Both the position numbers and the translations under genes were made by a program. Below the pieces are notes generated by a model. It worked only from the letters and a program-made list of their open reading frames with translations. It made no database searches and was not told where the DNA came from. 16,524 nt of DNA from DATCIH01 sp036507955 (GTDB taxonomy: Bacteria; Bacillota; Clostridia; Clostridiales; Clostridiaceae): contig DATCIH010000088.1 of NCBI GenBank assembly GCA_036507955.1, forward strand, positions 1 through 16,524, given 5' to 3'. Shown here piece after piece: positions 7,515-14,077 of this stretch; the stretch's first letter is position 1, and each line of letters begins with the position of its first letter.

Positions 7515-9239
7515 ATGAAAAAAATCATTAAAGGTCGCTGGGTTATATTTTCAATATGGATCATTGCGACTATATTACTTACAGCATTTCAGCCAGATAT
7601 CAATGCAATACTACGAATTAGAGGAACACAAACCCTAAGTAAAAATAGCCCTTCAGTAATTTCAGATTCTATTTTAAGTAAGATGGAGACCACTAAAGGT
7701 ACAAATGATCTTATGGTTTTTTATGATAAAAATAAAATTTCTTATGATGAAATGAATCAAATCAGTGATGGTGTTAAAGCAATAACCAATAGCAAAACTG
7801 AACTGGGCATTAATGACATGATAGATCCCTTAAGTATGCCAGCTGCAAAAGTCTCTTTAATTTCAAAAGATGGTACAACTCTTATGGTGAGTTTTAAGCT
7901 TGATAAGAAATTAAGAGAAGTAGATGCTATTAAAAAAGAAATTGATAATAAACTCAGTAAAGTACATTTGGAATACTATATTAGCGGTGAAGATTTTATA
8001 AATAATGATTATCAGAAGGCGTCAGAAGCCGGAGTTACGAAGAATGGTGCACTGACAATTATATTTATTTTAGCAGTACTCATACTTATGTTTAAATCTG
8101 TAGTTACCCCTGTGATATCATTACTGTCGGTGGGCTTTGCCTACCTTTGCTCTATGGGAATTGCAGCTCAGTTAATTGATAAAGCACAATTTCCAATAAC
8201 AAGCCTTACCCAAATGCTTCTTTTACTTATACTCTTTGGTATAGGAACTGATTACAACATACTTCTTTTTAATAGATTTAAGGAAGAACTGTCCCATGGA
8301 AACTCTATAGATAATTCCATAGTAAACACCTATAAAACAGCAGGCAAAACAATTTTCTATAGTATACTCACTGTATTTATAGCCTTCCTAAGCCTCATCT
8401 TTGCAGAGTCACCTATTTATAAATCAGGTGTTGTTGTAGTAATAGGTGTAGCAATACTATTACTTGAAATTATGACCTTGACACCTTTTGTAATGAAGGT
8501 TTTGGGCAATAAGCTTTTCTGGCCATCAAAGACTGCAAGTGGTCATAAAGAAAGCAAAATGTGGGGTAAAACATCCTCTTTTGCAACAAAACATCCTATT
8601 ATATCAGTTATAGCTGTACTTTTGATAATAGGACCAATGGTGTATTTTAATCAGCAAAAGCTGAACTTTGATACCATTAAAGAACTTGGAAATTCATATT
8701 CTTCTTCTAAAGCCATTAATATAGTTGCAGACCATTTTGGTCGAGGTCAAGCGATGCCTACTACTGCTGTAATTGAAAATAGTAAGGCTCTTGATAATAA
8801 TGAATCTCTTCTTGTAATTGATGGCTTAACTGAAAGAATTAAGAGTATTAAAGGAGTTAAGCAGGTATCTTCAGTAACACAACCTCAGGCTACGCAAATT
8901 GATAATTTCTATACAAATAAAACCTTCTTTATTCCAAAGGAAGCATTGACCAGCGATAGTTTTAAACCAGTTTTAGGCATGTTCATGTCTAGCAATAGAA
9001 CTATCACAAAAATGAATATTATTTTGAAGGCTGATCCTTACTCAAAGGATGCTTTAAATACTATAAAACAAATAAATGAAACTGTTTCTGATGGACTTAA
9101 AGGCACAGTTCTTTCAAATGCCAAGTTTGGAACATCAGGACCAAGCGCCACAACTTATGATATGACAGAGCTGAAGCTTGTACAAACAGAAGTAAAAGAT
9201 CTGTATCATGTACAGGTAGAGGCAATCGTGGGTTGGTAG
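7515..9239 (+). pseudogene. MMPL/RND-family transporter, C-terminally truncated chimaera
   Basis: The reading frame encodes an MMPL (YdfJ-like) exporter of lipids or drugs. It has helix 1 at ~8-25, the first extracytoplasmic domain to ~170, helices 2-6 at ~175-335 with the signature GIGTDYNILLFNRFKEEL, helix 7 near 358-375, and the second extracytoplasmic domain to ~557. MMPL proteins of this type have about 12 helices and 700 or more residues. The last five are missing. From about 9188 the DNA is instead homologous to the 3' part of the small gene at 10782-11009, read out of its frame, adding 17 foreign residues before a stop. Start ATG 7515 follows AGGAGG (7501-7506). Without the second membrane block it is very unlikely to transport. 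Confidence 0.85.
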
Positions 9240-9316
9240 ACAATGGTATACTGTTTATCATCGCATTGTTTTTTCTTTCCTGCTGCAATACTTCTAAAAG
9301 TTTAGCGTGCTGCTAA
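9190..9316 (+). pseudogene. 3' fragment of a paralogue of the small gene at 10782-11009
   Basis: In the frame ending at TAA 9314-9316 this reads GRGNRGLVDNGILFIIALFF then LSCCNTSK. That is nearly the same as the C-terminal half of the intact small protein (GRGNRGLVDNSILFIIALFF then LSCCNTSK). Its 5' half is replaced by MMPL sequence. Similarity continues past the stop to the terminator near 9360-9383. A deletion probably removed the end of the MMPL gene and the start of this one. Confidence 0.8.
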
Positions 9317-9358
9317 ACTAAGATTTTAATAGTATATGCCAATAATATGGTGCCTAAT

Positions 9359-9383
9359 GCCTTTGGAGAGATCAGAGGTTTTT
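9359..9383 (+). terminator. Terminator, eroded copy of the one at 11078
   Basis: GCCTTTGGAGAGATC is shared with the terminator after the intact small gene. Here the stem is only CCTTTG / CAGAGG, followed by five T. Confidence 0.5.
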
Positions 9384-9455
9384 ATTATGTATTTTATATA
9401 GGATTAGCCTCTCAGCCCCTAGTTCATATTCAAAGCAATCAACATAGCAATATCC

Positions 9456-9484
9456 TTGGAACCTAGTATTGGTTGTGGTATGAT
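9456..9484 (+). promoter_or_regulatory. Sigma-A-type promoter of the Cys-rich protein gene
   Basis: TTGGAA (9456-9461) and TATGAT (9479-9484) are spaced by exactly 17 bases, about 50 bases ahead of ATG 9534. A TAGGAGGT ribosome site lies in between, at about 9517-9524. Confidence 0.6.
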
Positions 9485-9533
9485 ACATTTGTTAATTGTT
9501 AAAGCAGTTTTAAAGTAGGAGGTAACTAATAAT

Positions 9534-10121
9534 ATGTCAAAATGTATACTTTGCAATAAAAAGATAAAGTTTCCCAGAAAATGTCTAACCTTAAATGAAA
9601 CTATATGTTCATCATGTTGTGGAAGTAAAAAAGGATTGGAAATAAAATGTACAGATGAGTGTAAATATTTTATTGATAGTTATATTAGGGAAAATAAAAA
9701 ACATATAAATAAGTTAGTAAAAGAATCCTTTAACGGGGAAGAAAACGATATATATCAAGATGATAGAATGTTAGAATTAGTAGCACCTTTTGAACAATTT
9801 ATGTTTAGAAAGTATTATAATGATATTAATGGTACTGATGAATTAATTTTTGATAACTATATGAAAATTCTTTATTCATTGGAAGAGAAAGGAAATATTT
9901 ATACTTTTAATGAAGTTGAAACTGAAGTTTTTAACGAATTTAGTAGAATTGCTAAAAAAGCTAAAATGCCTATAGAATCACAGAAACTTATAGTATTAAG
10001 AATGATGAAATCAATAGATAGTATGACTGGAGGCAGGTATGGAAATAGAATGTATCTTGAACTCTTAAGAAATAACTTTACTGGAACTGGTATTGTCTCG
10101 GATGTCATGGGAAAAATGTAA
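9534..10121 (+). CDS. Unknown protein with N-terminal Cys-rich (zinc-ribbon-like) motif
   Basis: This is a 195-residue soluble protein. Residues 1-45 carry eight cysteines: Cys4-x2-Cys7, Cys17, Cys25-x2-Cys28-Cys29 and Cys39-x3-Cys43, in the setting ICSSCCGSKKGLEIKCTDEC. This CCGxK(R)-x-x-EI-x-C module recurs at the N-terminus of varied bacterial proteins of unknown role and probably binds zinc. The rest (46-195) is a charged, probably all-helical domain rich in Glu, Lys and Asn that I do not recognise. It has its own sigma-A promoter and strong ribosome site, with no operon partner, and its reading frame is intact. Function is unknown; a metal-binding or nucleic-acid-binding role is only a guess. 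Confidence 0.75.
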   Translation: MSKCILCNKKIKFPRKCLTLNETICSSCCGSKKGLEIKCTDECKYFIDSYIRENKKHINKLVKESFNGEENDIYQDDRMLELVAPFEQFMFRKYYNDINGTDELIFDNYMKILYSLEEKGNIYTFNEVETEVFNEFSRIAKKAKMPIESQKLIVLRMMKSIDSMTGGRYGNRMYLELLRNNFTGTGIVSDVMGKM

Positions 10122-10223
10122 TTTAAATAGCCACATACTCACAAATCTACTTTTAATTCATATAATGATGTATATAAAACCTTCTCTGCTATTTAAGCAA
10201 ATAGTTATAAAGTAATCAACTAC

Positions 10224-10253
10224 ATATAACGTAATATTTATAGGTCGTTATAT
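10224..10253. repeat. Inverted repeat, possible operator
   Basis: ATATAACG (10224-10231) and CGTTATAT (10246-10253) form a perfect 8-base inverted repeat 14 bases apart (two helical turns centre to centre), about 35 bases before the next start. It could be an operator for a dimeric regulator; there is no T tract, so it is not a terminator. Confidence 0.35.
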
Positions 10254-10285
10254 ATGACTATTAAATTAAGAAGGTGAATAAACTT

Positions 10286-10576
10286 ATGGAGAAAATTTAC
10301 GATAGAAATAATCAAACTTATGGATATTTTAGCAATGGTAACATTTACAATAAAAATAATATTATGGTGGGACGTGTTAGTGGAAACACCATGTTCGATA
10401 AAAAATCAAAACCTCTTGGCTACTTTTATAATAACTGTTTTTATAACATGAAAAATGAAACGGTTGGTTACAGTAATAATTTTGCAGTATATGATAATCA
10501 ATACCAACACAAGGGGCATGTAAATAGTACCTTTGGCGGGCTATTGGCCGCCGCTGCATTACTATTATTCTTTTGA
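10286..10576 (+). CDS. Protein of five 16-residue beta-type repeats with a hydrophobic C-terminus
   Basis: Counting from an alternative GTG at 10274, Gly recurs at 17, 33, 49, 65 and 81, Tyr/Phe at 9, 25, 41, 57 and 73, and Asp/Asn directly after each of these. That is an exact 16-residue period, e.g. GYFSNGNIYNKNNIMV and GYFYNNCFYNMKNETV. The pattern suggests short beta-hairpins stacked into a sheet or solenoid. The end, GGLLAAAALLLFF, is a short hydrophobic segment that may anchor the protein in a membrane. ATG 10286 is preferred because AAGGTG lies nine bases before it. It is intact and followed by a good terminator. No known family is assigned. Confidence 0.7.
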   Translation: MEKIYDRNNQTYGYFSNGNIYNKNNIMVGRVSGNTMFDKKSKPLGYFYNNCFYNMKNETVGYSNNFAVYDNQYQHKGHVNSTFGGLLAAAALLLFF

Positions 10577-10588
10577 TGCATTATTTAA

Positions 10589-10618
10589 GCATGTAGTATT
10601 TTAGCTACATGCCTTTTT
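10589..10618 (+). terminator. Rho-independent terminator of the 16-residue-repeat protein gene
   Basis: A perfect 8-base stem GCATGTAG / CTACATGC with an 8-base loop is followed by CTTTTT. Confidence 0.85.
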
Positions 10619-10781
10619 CATTTCACTACAAATTTTATTAGTATCTAATTTTGTATTGAAATTAATATTAAAAAATAATAAAGATATTATCACAATAACT
10701 CTAAAAGTGAATAATATATATTATACATCAAGGTAATAAAGCATTATAAATAAATCCAATGCCCAGAAAGGGAGGGTTCAT

Positions 10782-11009
10782 ATGAATAATTATTCATCGT
10801 TTCCATCATTTGGTGGAGGCAATAACACTGGCAGTCTTTCTTCATTAGTAATTCTTATTCTTATCATACTTCAGTTTAATGGAAGTAAAAAAAGATCCGG
10901 GTCATCTTCAGGTAGAGGAAATCGTGGCTTGGTAGATAATAGTATATTGTTTATCATAGCATTATTTTTTCTTTCATGTTGCAATACTTCTAAAATGATA
11001 GCATGCTAG
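10782..11009 (+). CDS. Small two-helix membrane protein, Gly/Ser-rich
   Basis: This is a 75-residue protein. It has a Gly-Asn-Ser N-terminus (FPSFGGGNNTG), helix 1 at about 18-33 (LSSLVILILIILQF), a basic loop (KKRSGSSSGRGNRG) and helix 2 at about 52-66 ending LSCCN. The general look recalls small YjcZ-like sporulation membrane proteins, but I do not claim membership. ATG 10782 follows GGGAGGG by seven bases. A second copy of its 3' half and terminator is fused to the MMPL gene at 9190-9383, so the gene once belonged to a local pair. Function is unknown. Confidence 0.65.
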   Translation: MNNYSSFPSFGGGNNTGSLSSLVILILIILQFNGSKKRSGSSSGRGNRGLVDNSILFIIALFFLSCCNTSKMIAC

Positions 11010-11077
11010 AATAAGTTATTACATTAGATTGTGAAAATGTTTTGATTTTCATAGTAATGACCAATAATACTGTTAAC

Positions 11078-11110
11078 AAAAGCCTTTGGAGAGATCCAGA
11101 GGCTTTTATT
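11078..11110 (+). terminator. Rho-independent terminator
   Basis: A 13-base stem (AAAAGCCTTTGGA / TCCAGAGGCTTTT, one T-G pair) with a GAGA tetraloop; the descending arm itself ends in TTTT. Confidence 0.85.
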
Positions 11111-11230
11111 ATCGATCCAAAAGTCTAAAAAAGTTGAAATGTGTCGATATTAGTAGTAAAATATAAAAATAAACTGCTTGAATTATGATTGTAAGGTAAG
11201 CAATATATAGCATAGAAAGGAAAAGCAATT

Positions 11231-12220
11231 ATGAAATTTGACATTCTAACCCTTGCTTTTATCCAGAGCTTGACATTCTTAATCCAGGTTGTTATTCTTT
11301 TTATCCAATATAGAGTTAACAGGGCATATCATGGAATTGGATGGTGGGTAATAGGTTCTACTTTAATGGCTATAGGGGTTATCTTTATGCCAATGGTAAC
11401 AGTAAAATCTCTAATGCTTTTGGCTAGGCTTGCAAACCCATTAGTGGTTTCAGGACAAATATTCCTATATATTGGTATTAATGTATCAAGGAGATTATCC
11501 AAGACCTAATGAATATCGTGGAGTGCGTAAGGATCAAAGTGTTTTTGATATAGAGGTAAATAGTGGATTTGTTAGTAGTGCAAACGGACAACCGACGAAA
11601 ATGGTATTTATTGTCCGTGACATTACAGAACGAAAGCTGGCGGAGCAGCAAATACAGCAGCTCCTTTTACAACTTGAATTTGAGAGGAATACAGCTCAGG
11701 TTAATTCCATACCGATAGTCTTACTGGTCTTGCGAATCGTAGATATTTCGATGAGGCTCTGGGATTAGAGTTTTACAGGTTGAAACGCTCTGGAGCTGCT
11801 TTGTTACTAATTATGTTAGATATAGATTATTTCAAGAAATTTAATGATAGATATGGTCATTTAGCGGGGGATGAGTGTTTGAGACAGATAGGAACTACAC
11901 TTAAAGCAATTGTTGGGAGAACACCTGATATTGTTTCACGTTATGGTGGAGAAGAATTTGTTGTTATACTTCCAGAAACTGAAGACAGTGGGGCACAAGC
12001 TTTGGCGGAACGAATCAGGAAAGCAGTTGAAACCCTTGCTATTAAGCATTCTGAATCCGAGATCTCAAAATATGTTACTGTGAGTATTGGAGTCGCATCC
12101 GCTTACACCTCGGAGTTATCATCACCAGAGCAAGTAGTGGCAATGGCTGATGAAGCTCTGTATTGTGCAAAGGAAGGTGGACGTAACCATATTGAAGCTG
12201 CAGCTAATAACACAAAATAA
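11231..12220 (+). pseudogene. Membrane PAS-GGDEF diguanylate cyclase, broken by deletion and frameshift
   Basis: Three frames join into one family. Codons from ATG 11231 (AAAGGA site upstream) encode three membrane helices (to ~YIGIN, 11485). From ~11485, in another frame, comes the end of a PAS domain (YRGVRKDQSVFDIEV, VFIVRDITERKLAE) and a coiled coil (QQIQQLLLQLEFERN). At ~11711 one missing base shifts the frame; restoring it gives NSITDSLTGLANRRYFDEAL, the GGDEF opening. The cyclase domain is otherwise complete, with DIDYFKKFNDRYGHLAGD, an RTPD I-site five residues before GGEEF (~11950), and VSIGVA. Such enzymes make cyclic di-GMP. Helices 4 onward and most of PAS are missing, so at least two lesions exist. 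Translation of only 11780-12220 from a TTG would give a GGDEF domain without its first strand. It is probably inactive. Confidence 0.8.
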
Positions 12221-12259
12221 AGTAACAATTAATGTATATTTATAATATAAAATATAAAA

Positions 12260-12290
12260 AGAACGGAGGTAAGCCCTCCGTTCTAATTTT
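12260..12290. terminator. Bidirectional terminator between the cyclase remnant and the SASP gene
   Basis: A perfect 10-base stem AGAACGGAGG / CCTCCGTTCT with a 5-base loop has AATTTT on the right and, read on the minus strand, TTTTTATA on the left. It serves the convergent genes on both sides and is the most GC-rich hairpin here. Confidence 0.85.
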
Positions 12291-12309
12291 ATGATTTTAA
12301 AAGGGAATT

Positions 12310-12504
12310 TTATAATCCTTTTTCATAAGATTCGATCATACGTTTAACCATTTCTCCGCCTACAGAACCATTTTGTTTTGAAGTTAAATTACCTTTGTCC
12401 ATAGCAGCATAATTAGAAATTCCTATTTCACCTGCTATTTCCATTTTCATTTTTTCCAACCCTTGTTTTGCTGTTGGTACAACTGTTTTATTTGTATATG
12501 CCAT
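12310..12504 (-). CDS. Alpha/beta-type small acid-soluble spore protein
   Basis: A 64-residue DNA-binding SASP that coats and protects forespore DNA and is degraded at germination by the GPR protease. Hallmarks are KQGLEKMKMEIAGEIGI (helix 1 with the GPR recognition area) and the diagnostic NGSVGGEMVKRMIESYE (helix 2). In the GPR area the usual Ser of EIASE is Gly (EIAGE). ATG 12504 follows AAGGAGG by eight bases. The length fits the family (60-75). Alpha/beta SASP genes are typically sigma-G dependent, and a sigG gene lies 1.6 kb away. I could not find a convincing sigma-G promoter. The gene is intact and monocistronic. Confidence 0.93.
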   Translation of the reverse strand: MAYTNKTVVPTAKQGLEKMKMEIAGEIGISNYAAMDKGNLTSKQNGSVGGEMVKRMIESYEKGL

Positions 12505-12872
12505 TTTAAATTCCTCCTTTTAATTTTATAAAACTATCTTGCGCTAATTCAAATTAATTATCAGAGGGAAGTGAAGGAAATATAGAAATAAACAATCAAT
12601 TGAGGAAAAAAATAGAAATTAAAACTTAAAATACTAATTTAAACATAATCCTGTCATATAAAAGCACAGCATGTACTTCTACATAATTAAATATATAAAA
12701 TATGGGCTTGAGCTAAATTAGCTTAGGTTCTTTTCTTCTTTTTTTCATTTTTCCTGTGCTTTGACTATTTAAAAAACGTCTTCTACTAAATATTAGTAAG
12801 GTAAGACAACACTTATCCATTAATTTCCAGGGAAATATTGAAATAGATAAAGCACCTTTTAAAAATTTGAAT
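12505..12872. other. Long AT-rich spacer with hairpin potential
   Basis: No coding frame is supported. AAAGCACAG (12661-12669) and CTGTGCTTT (12754-12762) are perfect inverted repeats enclosing 84 bases. Inside them an AGCTAA/TTAGCT palindrome (12711-12723) is followed by a long T/C tract (12728-12745). The arrangement could be a small RNA ending in a terminator on the plus strand, or only chance in AT-rich DNA. Confidence 0.25.
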
Positions 12873-12928
12873 TATAAAAAACCTCTTTACTTACGAGTAT
12901 TTACATACTCAATAAGTAAAGAAGTTTA
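12873..12928 (-). terminator. Rho-independent terminator of spo0A
   Basis: Two nested stems (CTTTACTTA / TAAGTAAAG outside, GAGTAT / ATACTC inside) form a long hairpin just beyond the spo0A stop. On the minus strand it ends in GGTTTTTTATAA. Confidence 0.85.
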
Positions 12929-12970
12929 TTGTTCAAACAATCATATTTATGTAATACCTTTTGTAAAAAC

Positions 12971-13792
12971 TTAATTTGCCATTTTATAACTAAGTCTTAT
13001 TTTATCTGCCACCATCGCTATAAATTCGCTATTTGTTGGCTTACCCTTTTCATTATGAATTGTATAACCAAAAATCTTATTAATAGTCTCTACTTGACCT
13101 CGTCCCCAGGCAACTTCAATGGCATGTCTGATAGCTCTTTCTACTCTGCTGGGAGTGGTGCTATATTCTTTTGCAATATTAGGATAAAGCTCCTTAGTAA
13201 TTGCTGATAAAAGATCAATATTATTAACTACCATAGTAATCGCTTCTCTTAAAAACATGTAGCCCTTTATATGCGCAGGGATTCCGATTTCATGAATAAT
13301 TTCAGTTATGTCCATCTCTAAGTCATGTGGCGTATTAAATTTTGGTGCATGCTTATGTTCGGATGGCTCATCAAATGAAACTGTTCCTTTTATTGTATCA
13401 CTCGATAAAATGTCATTAAACATATCCCTAATCCTTTTAATAAAAATCTCTAAATCAAAAGGCTTAATAACATAATAATCGGCTCCTAACGTTAATGCTC
13501 TTTGCGTAATCCTGTCTTGACCTACTGCTGATAATACAATGACTCTTGGCATGGGCTGAATCTTCATACGGCTTAATTCTTCAAGAACCCCTAATCCATC
13601 TAAATGAGGCATAATAATATCTAAAATTACTAAATCAGGTTTATTCTCTTGAATTAATTTTAAAGCTTCAATTCCATCTTTTGCTATCCCAGTTACATTG
13701 ATATCATCTTTATTTGACAAGAAATCATTAAGAATATTGCAAAACTCCCTGTTGTCATCCACAATAATCACATCAATTCTATTACTACCCAT
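12971..13792 (-). CDS. spo0A: Spo0A, master response regulator of sporulation
   Basis: This is a 273-residue transcription factor that, once phosphorylated, binds 0A boxes to launch sporulation. The receiver domain (1-125) has the acidic pair Asp12-Asp13, phospho-acceptor Asp58 in LVILDIIMPHLDG, Ser88 and Lys110 (VIKPFD). A variable linker follows (~126-155). The effector domain (~157-273) is strongly conserved: HEIGIPAHIKGYMFLREAI, then the recognition region TTPSRVERAIRHAIEVAWGR, then KPTNSEFIAMVADKIRL. ATG 13792 follows GGGGAGT. It reads away from sigG, with sigma-H, 0A-box and TATAAT-type elements in the shared spacer. In most clostridia spo0A lies directly after spoIVB. Here it does not, so it may be a moved or second copy. 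It appears fully functional. Confidence 0.96.
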   Translation of the reverse strand: MGSNRIDVIIVDDNREFCNILNDFLSNKDDINVTGIAKDGIEALKLIQENKPDLVILDIIMPHLDGLGVLEELSRMKIQPMPRVIVLSAVGQDRITQRALTLGADYYVIKPFDLEIFIKRIRDMFNDILSSDTIKGTVSFDEPSEHKHAPKFNTPHDLEMDITEIIHEIGIPAHIKGYMFLREAITMVVNNIDLLSAITKELYPNIAKEYSTTPSRVERAIRHAIEVAWGRGQVETINKIFGYTIHNEKGKPTNSEFIAMVADKIRLSYKMAN

Positions 13793-13821
13793 GTTTTTAC
13801 TCCCCTTTGATTTACGAATTC

Positions 13822-13849
13822 CATATTATAGTAGTCATATTATAGTAGT
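13822..13849. repeat. Perfect 14-base tandem duplication in the spo0A leader
   Basis: CATATTATAGTAGT occurs twice back to back (13822-13835, 13836-13849). Read toward spo0A each unit holds a TATAAT hexamer (13844-13839 and 13830-13825), so the duplication gives two identical candidate -10 boxes 14 bases apart. It lies just downstream of the predicted sigma-H promoter. Confidence 0.85.
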
Positions 13850-13855
13850 TAATCA

Positions 13856-13882
13856 ATTCGACATAAGATTAGTAATTCCTTT
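13856..13882 (-). promoter_or_regulatory. Predicted sigma-H promoter of spo0A
   Basis: Toward spo0A, AAAGGAATT (13882-13874) fits the sigma-H -35 consensus RnAGGAwww. GTCGAAT (13862-13856) fits the -10 consensus RnnGAAT, with an 11-base spacer as expected. In Bacillus the sporulation promoter of spo0A is also sigma-H dependent. The start of transcription would be near 13849, about 57 bases before the ATG. Confidence 0.65.
13857..13863 (-). promoter_or_regulatory. Perfect 0A box (Spo0A binding site)
   Basis: TGTCGAA on the minus strand (TTCGACA on plus) is the core 0A box. It overlaps the -10 element of the predicted sigma-H promoter, a place from which Spo0A~P could control its own gene. A one-mismatch box, TTCGATA, lies at 13928-13934. 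Because sigma-H -10 boxes and 0A boxes share CGAA, one of the two readings could be coincidental. Confidence 0.55.
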
Positions 13883-14012
13883 TAATAGTATAAAATACTT
13901 AGAATTTTTTAACATTTATACAAGGTGTTCGATAATTTTTCAATAATTCAAAACAGTTATTACATTAAATGGAAACGATTTAAAACTTATATATTTTCAT
14001 AGGTTGGCTCAA

Positions 14013-14042
14013 GTATAACATTTGCTTTATAAGGAGAAACTG
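14013..14042 (+). promoter_or_regulatory. Predicted sigma-F promoter of sigG
   Basis: GTATA (14013-14017) and GGAGAAACTG (14033-14042) match the sigma-F consensus GYWTA and GGnrAnAnTR at every defined base, with a 15-base spacer. They lie 35 bases before ATG 14078. Forespore sigG (spoIIIG) of Bacillus is likewise transcribed by sigma-F, so the biology agrees. GGAG here is too far from the ATG to be its ribosome site; AAAGGGG at 14059-14065 serves that role. Confidence 0.65.
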
Positions 14043-14077
14043 TAAATGGAATTACATTAAAGGGGCTGAAGTTTTAT

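Noticed and set aside
12519..12600. Sigma-G promoter of the SASP gene (TGATA and CAAGATA, or TGAATT and TATAAAA on minus)
   Set aside because: Each pair has at least two mismatches or wrong spacing, so expression by sigma-G is expected from family only.
12929..13207. Plus-strand open frame opposite the spo0A effector domain
   Set aside because: It lies across a highly conserved coding region and terminator on the other strand and has no ribosome site.
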